Origin: Flavobacterium microcysteis
GTDB taxonomy: Bacteria; Bacteroidota; Bacteroidia; Flavobacteriales; Flavobacteriaceae
Assembly: GCF_006385255.1 (NCBI RefSeq)
Contig: NZ_VFJE01000054.1
Location: forward strand, 124,001-188,000
DNA length: 64,000 nt
Direction of reading: 5' to 3'
Shown here: piece by piece, positions 16,879-27,144 of the stretch
How positions within the stretch are numbered: position 1 is the first letter of the stretch
How the letters are laid out: each line of letters opens with the position of its first letter
The notes under the pieces: model-generated
Database searches by the model: none
What the model saw: the letters and a program-made list of their open reading frames with translations, nothing else
Told to the model about the DNA's origin: nothing
Position numbers and translations under genes: made by a program

Positions 16879-18441
16879 ATGGTTTGGTGGAAAAAGACAT
16901 TGATTGGAATTGGGATTCTTATAGTCCTGGCCTTGATTTTGAACATTGGCCTGAACTATTGGATACGAAAGCAATTGCCAGTTATTATCAACGAAAATAA
17001 CAATTCGCCTTATCAGATTACCTACAAAACTCTTGAGGTTGCCTTATTTGACGGAAATGCCACCGCTAAGGAAATTACTATCGTTCCAAAATCGTCTTTA
17101 AAGAAAACCGATGTCAAGGCCGGGATCTACACCACCATACAAAGCATAAAAGTAGAAGGAATCAGCGCCTGGTCGATTTTGTTTGGCAAAAAAATTGTTG
17201 CAGACAAGATTATCATCAACAAGCCTGAAATTATCCTTTTTAAAGACAACGACAAGGCGTTAAACAATCCCAATAGTATTCGGGACAAAGTGGTTGCCCC
17301 GTTCAAAAATACGATTTCCGTATCGGATATTTATCTTTTAAATTCCAGCCTTCAGATCATTTCAACGACCGATAATAAAGCGTCGTTGATTGTCCACAAT
17401 CTGTCTATGCAGCTTGACGGTATTATGCTTGACGATGCTACATTAAAAGAAAAAATCCCTTTTACTTATAAAAATTTCGAAATCGACTGTGATAGTATTT
17501 ATTATCGTGCAAACGAGTTTTACCATCTAACAGCAAAACAGATACATACCGATAAATCGGATTTAAAAATAGCCGATTTTCGCATGATTCCGGAATATGA
17601 CCGCCATGAATTTGTCAAGAGGATTCCTAAAGAAAAAGATATTTATACTATTAATGCCAGTGAAATAAAAATAAATAATATGGACTGGGGATTTAAAGAC
17701 AGTGTTTTTTATTTCAACACGACCAATATCTTTTTTGAAAAGGTTTTTGCTAATATTTACCGTCCGAAAATGCCAGCAGATGATCTTTCAAAAAAACCGC
17801 TGTACAACAAGCTTTTGCGTGATATCAAATTCCCGCTTCATGTGGATACACTTGCCATTAGGGAATCTACTCTGGAATATGAAGAAGAAAAGACTTTTGA
17901 AAAAGGAGCCGGATTGCTTTCTTTTAATAAGTTCAACATGTTTGTAACCGATATCAATAGCGGTTATGGACATAAAAAACTTCCTGATGTAAAAATCACC
18001 GTCAATTGTAAGTTTATGAATGTTTCGCCAATGAAAGTAAACTGGCGTTTTAATGTCTTGGATGCCTCAGACGGATTTAACATCAAAGGAACCATATTCC
18101 AGTTTCCCGCCGATAAGCTGAAGCCTTTTACAAAACCCTATATGAACGCTTCTGTTGAAGGAAAACTCAACGAAGTATATTTTAATTTCACTGGGAATGA
18201 CGTAAAATCCAAAGGAGATTTTGCTATTAAATATGATGATATAAAAGTCACCCTTTACCAGAAAAAGAATCCGAAGAAAAAGAACAAATTGCTTTCTGCC
18301 GTGGGCAACTTATTCGTAAAAAACGATTCTGATGAAAAAGTTGTAGAGGCTGAAGTTGAAGTCGAAAGAATTCAGGAGAAATCATTCTATAATTTCTTCT
18401 GGAGAAATATAGGTGAAGGATTGAAAAAGACTCTTTTATAA
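16879..18441 (+). CDS. Large membrane-anchored AsmA-like protein
   Basis: 520 aa with an N-terminal helix (TLIGIGILIVLALILNIGLN) followed by a long beta-rich domain facing the periplasm. The strand pattern, with phrases such as KTLEVALFDGNATAKEITIV and VADKIIINKPEIILF, resembles AsmA/DUF748-type proteins, which form long grooves that carry lipids between membranes. The C-terminus (FYNFFWRNIGEGLKKTLL) is a short amphipathic helix. It converges with an 918-aa AsmA-like gene across a palindromic repeat. The family assignment is by pattern only. Confidence 0.6.
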   Translation: MVWWKKTLIGIGILIVLALILNIGLNYWIRKQLPVIINENNNSPYQITYKTLEVALFDGNATAKEITIVPKSSLKKTDVKAGIYTTIQSIKVEGISAWSILFGKKIVADKIIINKPEIILFKDNDKALNNPNSIRDKVVAPFKNTISVSDIYLLNSSLQIISTTDNKASLIVHNLSMQLDGIMLDDATLKEKIPFTYKNFEIDCDSIYYRANEFYHLTAKQIHTDKSDLKIADFRMIPEYDRHEFVKRIPKEKDIYTINASEIKINNMDWGFKDSVFYFNTTNIFFEKVFANIYRPKMPADDLSKKPLYNKLLRDIKFPLHVDTLAIRESTLEYEEEKTFEKGAGLLSFNKFNMFVTDINSGYGHKKLPDVKITVNCKFMNVSPMKVNWRFNVLDASDGFNIKGTIFQFPADKLKPFTKPYMNASVEGKLNEVYFNFTGNDVKSKGDFAIKYDDIKVTLYQKKNPKKKNKLLSAVGNLFVKNDSDEKVVEAEVEVERIQEKSFYNFFWRNIGEGLKKTLL

Positions 18442-18457
18442 TTTTTTGACTATAATG

Positions 18458-18517
18458 CTTTGCGCCTTAGCGTCTTTGCGAGAAAATAGTTGTTCGCAAA
18501 GACGCTAAGGCGCAAAG
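18458..18517. repeat. Palindromic intergenic repeat with an 8-nt internal period (copy 2)
   Basis: A perfect 24-bp inverted repeat with a 12-nt loop (18482-18493). The arm consists of CGCAAAGA, CGCTAAGG and CGCAAAG units, related to the repeat at 2452-2508. It lies between two convergent genes and may stop transcription from both sides, although no T-tract follows. Confidence 0.8.
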
Positions 18518-18541
18518 TTATTTGTTATAAGTTATTACCCT

Positions 18542-21298
18542 TTATTGACCTTCCGGTTTGGTTTCTTCTATCGCCTCACCAGTCTTGCTGAATACCTTGA
18601 TTTTAGGATTGTCTTGTGTTCCGGCTACTACAACAGGGATTCCGATTAGTCCAAATGGCGGCAAACCAACACGTATTCTAAGATTTAGTTTTCCGTCAAA
18701 GCTCGTTTCTCCTTGCAGGCGCAATCTGAAAAGAGCTACCTTCATCTTGGTCTGCTCGATTTTTATAATATTATTTTTAATTGTTGATTTGATGTCTACC
18801 TGGCTCAAATCAGGATTGTCAATACTTTCAAAATCGGTTTTGCTACTAAGCTGGTTAAACAATTTCAGTCCGTTAACTTTTACTTTGCTCAATGAAACAA
18901 CTCCTTTTCCAACCAACGTAGGATAAACCGGTTTCATTTCTTCATTTAACTGGCCTTTTACGCTATAATCCAAAGAAATAATACCTTCTGCCTTTTCAGC
19001 TGATGAAGCCAGTTTTCGGAACATCTCTATTTCGTTATATGCTTTTTTGACATTGAAATTTTTAGCTACGAAGTGAATATCGAAGTTTGCTTTTTTAGCA
19101 TTAATGTCGTCGTAAAAACCATTAATTCCAACTCTGCATCCAATAATTCCGAAACCTATTTTTTGGAAAAGCAGCTTTCCTCTGTCTAAAGAAGTACTTC
19201 CGGTAACATTATCCAAAACAAGTCCGTCATATTCCAGCTTTTTCACATTTGCTAACAACGATACTCTTAGGTTTTCCGGCAACAGAATTACTCCTGTGGC
19301 TTCTGCAGTTTTAGTTTCCGGAGTTGATTTTTTCTCAGCTTCTTTTCCTTTTTCAGCAACCGGTTCCTGAGCCATAAATTCATCGGCAGCAATGTATCCT
19401 GAGTTGACCTCAAAATGTCCTTTGAGTATGGCATTTTTCTCAAAAAAGAAATTGATAGCGTTTTCAAGACGGCCTTTCATGGCAAAATCAGATTTCCCAT
19501 AATTGGCACTGAACTTATCAAAATTCAGCTTGTCCTGATGAAAAGTAAAAAGTCCTTCCTGAATAAAAAACGGTTTAGGAAAAAACTCCCAAGTTGCTTT
19601 TATATCACGTAGCAGCAAACTGCCTTTGTTGTTTAGCTTACTGTATTGTCCGGTCGTAGCATAGCTCTGTTTTCCTTTCAAGGACAGGTCTGCTTTCGCA
19701 TAACCTCTAATATCAATACCTTCTTGTCTGAATACCTTGTAGATTTTTGCAATATCAAGTGATCCTTTTGCTTCTACATCATAATTGACATCATCAAAAT
19801 CAGACAGGATTGCTTTTACATAAATCGGATTTTGCTCAAATACGAAAGAAGCCGGAGTCACATTGATTTTAAGGTCTTTGTATTGTCCTGTTGTGTTTTT
19901 GACAGCAGCTACAAACTTAATATCCGTGATTGGATTTGGGTAATATTCTGTTTTAAGGAAACCGTTCTGAAGATTAATTGTTCCATCTGTAACCGGGAAA
20001 AGTCTTTTCTCAGCATTGTATTGTCCTTTTGAATTGATGTCGGCCAAAAGCACTCCTTTCAGTTCCAGATTGCTGATTCCCATAGCGCCCATTGCTTTGC
20101 CCAAATCCAGTTTTGATTTTATATTGGCTGTCAGGTCAATGTTTTTTAAACCTTTTGAATTTATTTTAGCGCTCAGGTAATCGTTTCCAACATTAAAATG
20201 TAACGTATCTAATTTTACCTCGAGTTCTTCTGTTTCTAAGGATGGTAATTTGGTATAAAACTTCAAGGAAATATTTGAGGTTTCAAACGGTGCATCTTTA
20301 TAAGAAATATTACCTTCTCTGATGTTCATTCCAAATGCCAGATCAGGTTTTCTATTGAGTGATGCATTATAATTTCCTTTGAAGGTAAGCAAGAGGTCTG
20401 TTTGTCCTTTTACTTTTGTTTTTTCCAGCCAGGTCACATATTTAGGTGGCAATGCTGTAAAAAGATCGTTCAACTTGCTGTCTTTGGATTCAATTTTTAT
20501 ATCAATATCATACCCGTCTTTCAGGAAGTTCATCTTTCCGATAAAACTTACTGGCAGTTTATTGATACGCAGGTCATTTTGCTGAAAGACAAACGACAAT
20601 GAGTTGGTATTGATTTTGGTAATAAGATCAGCATCAATTTTTTTGTTTTCCAGATATTTTTCCCCATCAAACGCAAAATCCAGCGATTCAATTTTTGCTT
20701 CGGTATAAAGGTCAAAAATCGATTGGTCAAGATTCCCTTTTCCCAGATAGTTAAAACCTCTGGCTTCGAGATTTACCTTTGCAGAAATGTCCTGGTATTT
20801 AAGCGCTACGTTCCTGATATCGATTCTTTCAAGACGAATGGACGCTCCTGTGGTATCTTTTGGAGTTTCTTCTTTATCTGAAATATATACGTTGTAATTG
20901 GCTTGTCCTATTTCATTTACCTTGACATTGATAAGACCTTTAGAAACATATATTTCATCAATATTTATGTTTCCATCAAAAATCAGGTTTTTTAGGTTGA
21001 TACCAAACGATACATCTTTTGCTGCTACGAGTGTATCATTTCTATAAGGAGCTGAACCTTTCAATGCAAAATCGTTCAACGTTACTGTCAATGAAGGAAA
21101 GTGCTTAAAAAAAGACAGGTTTGATTCTGTAAAGCTCAATTCACCGTCCAGTTTTTTATTAGCAAATGCTTTTACCTGTTCTGCAATCTTCCCCGGAAAA
21201 ATCATGGGCAAAAGAAACATCAGCAGCAGTATACTTACAATAGTTACTCCGGTTATTTTGAGGACTTTAACTCCTATTTTTTTCAACGACACTTTCAT
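18542..21298 (-). CDS. AsmA family protein
   Basis: 918 aa with an N-terminal transmembrane helix (TGVTIVSILLLMFLLPMIFP) and a very long periplasmic beta-rich region. The AsmA N-terminal signature is visible (NKKLDGELSFTESNLSFF then FPSLTVTLNDFALKG), and the AsmA C-terminal domain near 800-890 includes SLSKVKVNGLKLFNQLSS. AsmA-like proteins move phospholipids or affect outer membrane assembly. The tail is rich in charged residues (SKTGEAIEETKPEGQ). It is a single gene, convergent with the 520-aa AsmA-like gene. Confidence 0.85.
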   Translation of the reverse strand: MKVSLKKIGVKVLKITGVTIVSILLLMFLLPMIFPGKIAEQVKAFANKKLDGELSFTESNLSFFKHFPSLTVTLNDFALKGSAPYRNDTLVAAKDVSFGINLKNLIFDGNINIDEIYVSKGLINVKVNEIGQANYNVYISDKEETPKDTTGASIRLERIDIRNVALKYQDISAKVNLEARGFNYLGKGNLDQSIFDLYTEAKIESLDFAFDGEKYLENKKIDADLITKINTNSLSFVFQQNDLRINKLPVSFIGKMNFLKDGYDIDIKIESKDSKLNDLFTALPPKYVTWLEKTKVKGQTDLLLTFKGNYNASLNRKPDLAFGMNIREGNISYKDAPFETSNISLKFYTKLPSLETEELEVKLDTLHFNVGNDYLSAKINSKGLKNIDLTANIKSKLDLGKAMGAMGISNLELKGVLLADINSKGQYNAEKRLFPVTDGTINLQNGFLKTEYYPNPITDIKFVAAVKNTTGQYKDLKINVTPASFVFEQNPIYVKAILSDFDDVNYDVEAKGSLDIAKIYKVFRQEGIDIRGYAKADLSLKGKQSYATTGQYSKLNNKGSLLLRDIKATWEFFPKPFFIQEGLFTFHQDKLNFDKFSANYGKSDFAMKGRLENAINFFFEKNAILKGHFEVNSGYIAADEFMAQEPVAEKGKEAEKKSTPETKTAEATGVILLPENLRVSLLANVKKLEYDGLVLDNVTGSTSLDRGKLLFQKIGFGIIGCRVGINGFYDDINAKKANFDIHFVAKNFNVKKAYNEIEMFRKLASSAEKAEGIISLDYSVKGQLNEEMKPVYPTLVGKGVVSLSKVKVNGLKLFNQLSSKTDFESIDNPDLSQVDIKSTIKNNIIKIEQTKMKVALFRLRLQGETSFDGKLNLRIRVGLPPFGLIGIPVVVAGTQDNPKIKVFSKTGEAIEETKPEGQ

Positions 21299-21355
21299 AC
21301 TGCAAAAATAAGAGTATCAAACTTCATTTCCTAACAAGAAATTTCTTGTTTCAAA

Positions 21356-21394
21356 CAAAAATGCCTTTTCAATTTCTCGAAAAGGCATTTTTTA
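21356..21394. terminator. Terminator of the secreted amylase gene
   Basis: A 13-bp stem AAAATGCCTTTTC with an 8-nt loop, A/T-tracts on both sides, just beyond the minus-strand stop codon. Confidence 0.85.
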
Positions 21395-21425
21395 AAAATC
21401 TAATTTTAAAACTAACTCAAAAATC

Positions 21426-24326
21426 TTATTGCTTCATCAGTTTTAGTGTAGTCTCCTGACCTTCAGAATCTATCACTTTCACGATGTACATTCCTTGATT
21501 CAGATTTTCAACTGAATATTGGTAGTCGTTGCTAAAATCACCCTTGAATTCTTTTACCAGCTGACCCGTAATTGAATAAACAGACACTTGTTTTGTGTCC
21601 TTACTGATATTGAAAACTCCTTTAGCCGGATTTGGATACAAAGCTATAGCCGTTGTCTTGAAATCATTTCTTTCCAATGCCTGCTTGTTTCCAAAAATCC
21701 TGAAGCCATCAATTTCAATAGGGATAATCATGTTTACATCTGTAACTGTTATTGGTGTACCGTCCATCAAATTATACCAGGTTCCAGCATATGGGAAACC
21801 GGCTGGAGCATTGTAAGCTGTATTTGTCGCATTAGTCAGTACAAAAACATAACTCAAATCAGCTGTTTGTGATGTACTTGTCCAGATATCCAATCTTGTT
21901 CTTCCTGTTTGAGAAAAATTCCAGGCATGGGTTCCGTTTTCAAAAACATTTTCACGTTTTTTGAAGTCGATCATTTTTGCCCAATCGTCATATATTTTTT
22001 TTCTTGCAACATCTCCAAGCCAATTGTTTGTCCATTGTGGCTGCGGCTTTGTATCTAACTTACAGTCGCCAGAAATAGCATCATTTGGTGTATTGACTGT
22101 TCCGTTATTACAGGTGAAAATAGAACTGTTGTAGCCTAAATCTCCAAAATGATAAATCATTTTTGGACCAGGAACTAATAAATGCAATGCTCCCATTGCC
22201 GACATTCTTGCCAAAGTTTTTGGAAGATTACCGTTAGTCTGCCCTGATTCAGTAAGTGCCTTGTAGATTACTCTTTCTTCATCATGGCTTTCTGCATATC
22301 CTATAAATCGGTCGGTTGCATCAGCAACTCCTGCTAAGTTAGCACTGTTTCCTTTTAAGAAGTTTGCATAGGCATCTGTCATTTTTCTCCATTGCATGAT
22401 GCCTTTAGAAATTCCGTCAGCATCACCGGTTTTTCTATAATTTGCCCATTCTACTTCTTCATTATAAGAACCACCTGCTCCTAAATGTTCAAAAATCACA
22501 TAGAAATTAGGATCGATTGCCCATTGCATATCGGCATAGTATTTTAGTTTAGCCACACGATCTGCCTGATAATTATTGGTACAGGCATCTTGGGCAGAAG
22601 CACTTCCAGTGTAAGGGCAATTTTGCGTAAATCCTTTTGTCAAATCCCAACGGAAGCCATCAATCTTGAAATCGTTCATCCAACGCTGTATTGTTCTTTG
22701 TACATAATAGCCCGTAAGGTTATTTGGTTCGTTGAAATGATTAAGATCTCGACCTACGCTGTAAGAGTGCATTGCATTTTGATTGCAATACGGATTCTCA
22801 GAAGTAACACCATTTGCCCAACCGTCGTTGTCGGTATCCGTCATCCACATTCTTTCCAATGGTGAGCGACCATAAACGTGATTTAATGCAATGTCAAAAA
22901 TAACAGCAATTCCATTTTGGTGACATAAATCGATAAATTCTTTCAGTTTTGCTTCTGTACCGTATCTTTTGTCTAAGGCCAAATGATATGCCGTGTTATA
23001 ACCCCAGCTTTCATTGCCTTCAAATTCCATAACCGGCATTAGCTGGATTGCGTTTATCTTAAGGTTTTTAAAATAATCGATACGATCAATCAGATTCTGG
23101 TAGGTTCTGTTCGCATCAAAGTCTCTTACCAGAACTTCATAAATTACCAGGTCTTTTTTACTTGGCTTCACAAAGTTAGTTGTCGCCGCACTCCAGTTAT
23201 AATTATAAAATGCGTTTGGTCCGGTCTGAAGTACTGAAACTTCTCTTTCCTGTCCTGCCGGATAAGCTGGCAAGTTAGGATAAACTCCTAAAGAAGCAAT
23301 TTCCGGATCATCAAACGGGCTTAGAACCAATGTTGAAAACGGATCTGCAGTTTTAACCAAAGCAGGCGAATTAGCAGGAAGGTTAGTCTGGTCACCTACC
23401 CAATATTGGTAAGTATAAACAGTACCTGAAGTTAACCCAGATAATTCAATCCAAAATTTTCCTGTAGTCGGATCTTTTTTCATTGCATACGCTCCTGTTG
23501 GCTGCCAGTTGTTAAAACTTCCTGCTACGTATACAAAATCTTTGTTTGGTGCATTTAATACCAATGTTGCTTTTGTTGGGTCTGACGAATTATAGTTGAC
23601 ACCATCACCCATCCCAGCTGGTAAAGCTCCACTAATACTACCCGGGTTTATAATAACCGTAAAGTTTTTTGTGATTGTGGTAGCTCCCTGAGTCACTTCA
23701 AGCGAATAATTCTGATTTGAAGTAATTGCTGTATGGGTATAAGAATAGCTTGCAGTACTGGCATTGGTATTGATAGTCGAGCCATTAGATTTTAAGACAT
23801 AACTCGCATTTCCACCAGTATTGTTAGCCGTAATGGTAAAGTTAGAACCCGAAGCAAGCATAGTGCTGCTATTTTGAGCAGGTGCTGTCAGGTTAACCTG
23901 AAAAGTCCCAACTCTAAGCAGAATATCCTGGGATTTTTTGTCTCCATTACCGTTTTTTGCCTTAATCAAAAAGCCTATTCTTCCTATTCCGGTTCTTGCA
24001 TAAAAAGCGGTTGGAACAAAAGTTATCGAATAAGTATCGTTAGCAGAATTATACGTCAGACGGTTGGCTTCGTTAGAATTTCCCCAATCTCCATTCGTAG
24101 GACAATCGGCATTATTTTGATCATTCAGATCGAGAGACCAGGCCCAAATATAAAGCGCATTGCCTGTAACTCCCCAGGTAGCTTCATTAATGCTGCTTCC
24201 GTTGAAGGTTAAGGTAATGGATTGGTTCTCTTCGAAAGTCGTTGGAGCGACCGAATAGGTTACGGTTTGCTGCTGCGACCACGCATAGGAAGCAATCAAT
24301 AAAAATAATAGCGTAATTTTTTTCAT
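21426..24326 (-). CDS. T9SS-secreted GH13 alpha-amylase
   Basis: 966 aa. In order: signal peptide (TLLFLLIASYAWSQ); an immunoglobulin-like domain; a CBM48/E-set-like segment (FVYVAGSFNNWQPTGAYAMK); the GH13 barrel from about 390 (DLVIYEVLVRDF); and a type A T9SS sorting domain in the last 75 residues (ALYPNPAKGVFNI ... GMYIVKVIDSEG). The catalytic triad is Asp561 in GFRWDLTKG, Glu613 in VIFEHLG and Asp682 in AESHDEE. It should cleave starch or glycogen-type glucans outside the cell. It follows susE and a terminator, so it is either a separate unit or reached by read-through. Confidence 0.92.
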   Translation of the reverse strand: MKKITLLFLLIASYAWSQQQTVTYSVAPTTFEENQSITLTFNGSSINEATWGVTGNALYIWAWSLDLNDQNNADCPTNGDWGNSNEANRLTYNSANDTYSITFVPTAFYARTGIGRIGFLIKAKNGNGDKKSQDILLRVGTFQVNLTAPAQNSSTMLASGSNFTITANNTGGNASYVLKSNGSTINTNASTASYSYTHTAITSNQNYSLEVTQGATTITKNFTVIINPGSISGALPAGMGDGVNYNSSDPTKATLVLNAPNKDFVYVAGSFNNWQPTGAYAMKKDPTTGKFWIELSGLTSGTVYTYQYWVGDQTNLPANSPALVKTADPFSTLVLSPFDDPEIASLGVYPNLPAYPAGQEREVSVLQTGPNAFYNYNWSAATTNFVKPSKKDLVIYEVLVRDFDANRTYQNLIDRIDYFKNLKINAIQLMPVMEFEGNESWGYNTAYHLALDKRYGTEAKLKEFIDLCHQNGIAVIFDIALNHVYGRSPLERMWMTDTDNDGWANGVTSENPYCNQNAMHSYSVGRDLNHFNEPNNLTGYYVQRTIQRWMNDFKIDGFRWDLTKGFTQNCPYTGSASAQDACTNNYQADRVAKLKYYADMQWAIDPNFYVIFEHLGAGGSYNEEVEWANYRKTGDADGISKGIMQWRKMTDAYANFLKGNSANLAGVADATDRFIGYAESHDEERVIYKALTESGQTNGNLPKTLARMSAMGALHLLVPGPKMIYHFGDLGYNSSIFTCNNGTVNTPNDAISGDCKLDTKPQPQWTNNWLGDVARKKIYDDWAKMIDFKKRENVFENGTHAWNFSQTGRTRLDIWTSTSQTADLSYVFVLTNATNTAYNAPAGFPYAGTWYNLMDGTPITVTDVNMIIPIEIDGFRIFGNKQALERNDFKTTAIALYPNPAKGVFNISKDTKQVSVYSITGQLVKEFKGDFSNDYQYSVENLNQGMYIVKVIDSEGQETTLKLMKQ

Positions 24327-24338
24327 ATCATATTATTA

Positions 24339-24373
24339 AAAAAAGCTACCTGAAAATTCAGGTAGCTTTTTTA
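24339..24373. terminator. Terminator between susE and the secreted amylase gene
   Basis: A 15-bp stem (AAAAAAGCTACCTGA) with a 4-nt loop and flanking A/T runs; it may lower amylase expression relative to susCDE. Confidence 0.85.
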
Positions 24374-24382
24374 TTTTTTAAA

Positions 24383-25507
24383 TTATCTCGGGATAAAAAT
24401 ATAACGTCTGTCAAGATCATTAAACCAAACAGAGTAGGATCCCTCAGCTTCAACACCAACAAAATCTCCTCCATTAACATCTAACTGACCTGAAACAGCT
24501 GTTCCTCCACCCCAGTTTCCAGGTGTATCCCAGCTATCATTAGCTCTGAACTTTATAGCGGCCTGAGTAATAACAATCTCATTTATTTTCCATAAATGTG
24601 GATTTGCCGTGCTATTTGTCATATCAGTATCAGCTTCCCAGCCTCCTGGCGTACCAGCTCCAATAATTCCTACGCTTCCAAAAACCGGCATACTAATAGG
24701 GTCATAAGTAAATGGCACTAATGTATATGTCATCTCCTGAATATCGATAGTTAATTCATAATATCCTGAAGTCTGAACTGCTATAGGACCTGGCTCATTG
24801 CTTCCGTCTGCGCCGCTTACTGCCAAAATTCCATCTCCTGCTGAACCGTATTGCGGATGCCAATTGCCAAGAGCCGACAATATTTTTATTCCTTTTCCGT
24901 CCCCTCCTGTAAAATAACCTGTATAATAAAACTTATATTGATTTTCAGGATCTCTAAACAAAGGTGAGTTACCTGCATTATTTTCATATCCATACTCGGT
25001 AGCGTTACCAACTAAATATAGGTTTTGTAAAGGAACAAAAGCTTGGTATGGAGTTATTGAAATTGTTACAGGGTTACTATATATTGGCTCAAAAGAGTCA
25101 TTTACACTAGCTTTAACTCTAACTACGTATTGTTTTTCTTCCAATGGCACACCACCTAAAGCAATAGCAGCTGTATTTAAGGATACAACTGAAACTGCCA
25201 GTTGATTTGCTCCAATTATTGAACCTAATGAACGTGGCTCTGCAAACTCATCTACTCCATCTGCAGCATCAAGCTGTATTTCATAATTGATTGCAACACT
25301 CTGTCCAAAATTAGCAGGAGTCCAAACAAATCGTTCTGCCAAATTATTGGCACTTTCAATATTCAATACATAAGATCCACCATCTGGCGCTGTTAAAGCT
25401 GGTCCATCGATGGCTTTAATCACTGGTCTATCTTCAACATCGTCCGAGCTACATGAAACAGCCAGGACTGCGAATAATGCAATTATTGATTTTGCTATAT
25501 TTTTCAT
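24383..25507 (-). CDS. susE: SusE-like outer membrane starch-binding lipoprotein
   Basis: 374 aa with lipoprotein signal (LFAVLAVSCSSDD). The first half is the SusE N-terminal domain (GPALTAPDGGSYVLNIESAN ... FVWTPANFGQ), and the second half has two modules with the LVGNATEYGYENN and GIIGAGTPGGWEADTDM type starts characteristic of SusE/SusF starch-binding modules, each with exposed Trp residues. SusE proteins sit on the surface and hold malto-oligosaccharides for the SusCD transporter. It lies 22 bp after susD in the same operon. No separate susF is present. Confidence 0.88.
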   Translation of the reverse strand: MKNIAKSIIALFAVLAVSCSSDDVEDRPVIKAIDGPALTAPDGGSYVLNIESANNLAERFVWTPANFGQSVAINYEIQLDAADGVDEFAEPRSLGSIIGANQLAVSVVSLNTAAIALGGVPLEEKQYVVRVKASVNDSFEPIYSNPVTISITPYQAFVPLQNLYLVGNATEYGYENNAGNSPLFRDPENQYKFYYTGYFTGGDGKGIKILSALGNWHPQYGSAGDGILAVSGADGSNEPGPIAVQTSGYYELTIDIQEMTYTLVPFTYDPISMPVFGSVGIIGAGTPGGWEADTDMTNSTANPHLWKINEIVITQAAIKFRANDSWDTPGNWGGGTAVSGQLDVNGGDFVGVEAEGSYSVWFNDLDRRYIFIPR

Positions 25508-25529
25508 ATCTATATGATTTTTACTTTAA

Positions 25530-27137
25530 TTAATAACCTGTGTTTTGTTGTAAAGTTGGGTTTGCTGCCTTTGCTCTATCCGGAATTGGGAACAATTTTA
25601 AATGATCTGAAATTGGCGCTCCATTAGCAGAGTTGCCTTTCCATTGCCATAAGTAAGAACCGCCTGTGAATTTCCCAAAACGGATCAAATCCTGACGTCT
25701 GTGGCATTCCCAATATAATTCTCTAGATCTTTCAGCCAAGATAAAATCCAAGGTAAGATCTCCTTGAGATATAGTACCTGCATTTGCTCTGGTTCTTAAA
25801 GCGTTTACATAAGTTACCGCTTGCGAAAGCGAACCTTGTCCTCTGACAGCCAATTCAGCATACATCAAATAAGCATCGCCCAAACGGAATAATGGGAAAT
25901 CTGTATCAACAAAAGCTCCTGAAGGGTTTGAACCGTTAGAACCATCAGATTTTTTGTTGGTCCATTTCGTTACTCCATATCCTTGTGTTTCGTCAGCAAT
26001 ACTTGCAATATCTAAAGTCTGCCCTGTTGTATGGAACATTGCTCTGTTATCAGAAGCTCCTGTCACATCAGCAAACTTGCTTACAAATTCTCTTCTGGTT
26101 CTTAGTCCTTTCCAACCACCATCAACTCCAAAGTCACTCGCATTCATTGAACTTAAGATAGATGCGTGTACTAAATAATTTGTTCCTCCACTGGTTGTAT
26201 ATTGGCCATCAAAACGTACTGGAAAGATAAACTCATTCTGAGCACCATTCACATCGTTATCAGCCATGAACAAATATTTGTAAGGGACGTTTGCAATTTG
26301 GTAGCTTGAGTTTAAAACCGGCTCTAAAGCGGCAGCAGCTTCAGCATATTTAGCCTGTCCGATGTAAACCTCAGCATTTAAATACAGTTTAGACAATAGC
26401 ATTTTTGCAGCAATCTTGTCAACTCTTCCGTATTCGTTTGTTCTTGATTCTTTCAAGTCAGCATCAATAGCTATCAATTCATCTTTTATGTAATTAAAAA
26501 CATCAATTTTTTCTCTCTGTTGCGGAAAAAAGAATCCAACAGGATCATTTTCTGTAACGATTGGCACACGCCCGAATAAATCCATAGCATGGTACAATGA
26601 CAATGCTCTCAAAAATCTGGCTTCTGCTCTATAAGACTTCATATCACTCAAGATAGCTGGATCCACATTTCTGCTTCCTACTTTATCAGGACTTGATTGT
26701 CTTAGGAACTCATTAGCCAAACTGATCTGGTAAAAAGTCCTTGAATACATTACGTAAATGAACTCGTTGTTACTTGTCCATGTTTGTGTATTCATCGATG
26801 GTAAGTTACCATCTTGCCATGCAATTACTGACTCATCCGTTGGCAACTGCTGTAACGTATAGAATGCTCTCAAATATGGACTGAAGTCATTTCTAATTCC
26901 TTGCAAGTCTTCACCACCGTCACCTTCACCATTTCCTGCTTTAGCCAACCCAAGGTATAGCTTAGCCAAAAACATTCTATAAGCTTGAGGGTTTTCGTAG
27001 AATTTTTCAGCTGTAAAGTCATCATCATCCTGTGGCATTACATCTAAATCGTCCGTACAAGAAATGCCTATCGCCATAATGACAAGCAATAGCAGCGCTT
27101 TCTTCCCTAATATGTCTAACATTTTTTTCATTTTCAT
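25530..27137 (-). CDS. susD: SusD/RagB surface glycan-binding lipoprotein
   Basis: 535 aa with lipoprotein signal (LLVIMAIGISCTDD). The SusD helical scaffold is seen in FTAEKFYENPQAYRMFLAKLY cut as FYENPQAYRMFLAKLY, in YRAEARFLRALSLYHAMDLFG, and in the C-terminal ILAERSRELYWECHRRQDLI segment, which is the strongest family signature. SusD forms the lid over the SusC barrel and delivers oligosaccharides to it. It follows susC by 7 bp. The start could also be two codons downstream (MKKML), with no effect on the signal peptide. Confidence 0.95.
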   Translation of the reverse strand: MKMKKMLDILGKKALLLLVIMAIGISCTDDLDVMPQDDDDFTAEKFYENPQAYRMFLAKLYLGLAKAGNGEGDGGEDLQGIRNDFSPYLRAFYTLQQLPTDESVIAWQDGNLPSMNTQTWTSNNEFIYVMYSRTFYQISLANEFLRQSSPDKVGSRNVDPAILSDMKSYRAEARFLRALSLYHAMDLFGRVPIVTENDPVGFFFPQQREKIDVFNYIKDELIAIDADLKESRTNEYGRVDKIAAKMLLSKLYLNAEVYIGQAKYAEAAAALEPVLNSSYQIANVPYKYLFMADNDVNGAQNEFIFPVRFDGQYTTSGGTNYLVHASILSSMNASDFGVDGGWKGLRTRREFVSKFADVTGASDNRAMFHTTGQTLDIASIADETQGYGVTKWTNKKSDGSNGSNPSGAFVDTDFPLFRLGDAYLMYAELAVRGQGSLSQAVTYVNALRTRANAGTISQGDLTLDFILAERSRELYWECHRRQDLIRFGKFTGGSYLWQWKGNSANGAPISDHLKLFPIPDRAKAANPTLQQNTGY

Positions 27138-27144
27138 ATTTTTT

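Noticed and set aside
2452..18517. The CGCAAAG repeats as CRISPR units
   Set aside because: The copies are 16 kb apart, single and palindromic throughout; there is no array with spacers and no cas gene.
22590..24212. Antisense open frames in the secreted amylase gene
   Set aside because: They lie opposite conserved GH13 and carbohydrate-module sequence and have no start signals or recognisable domains.
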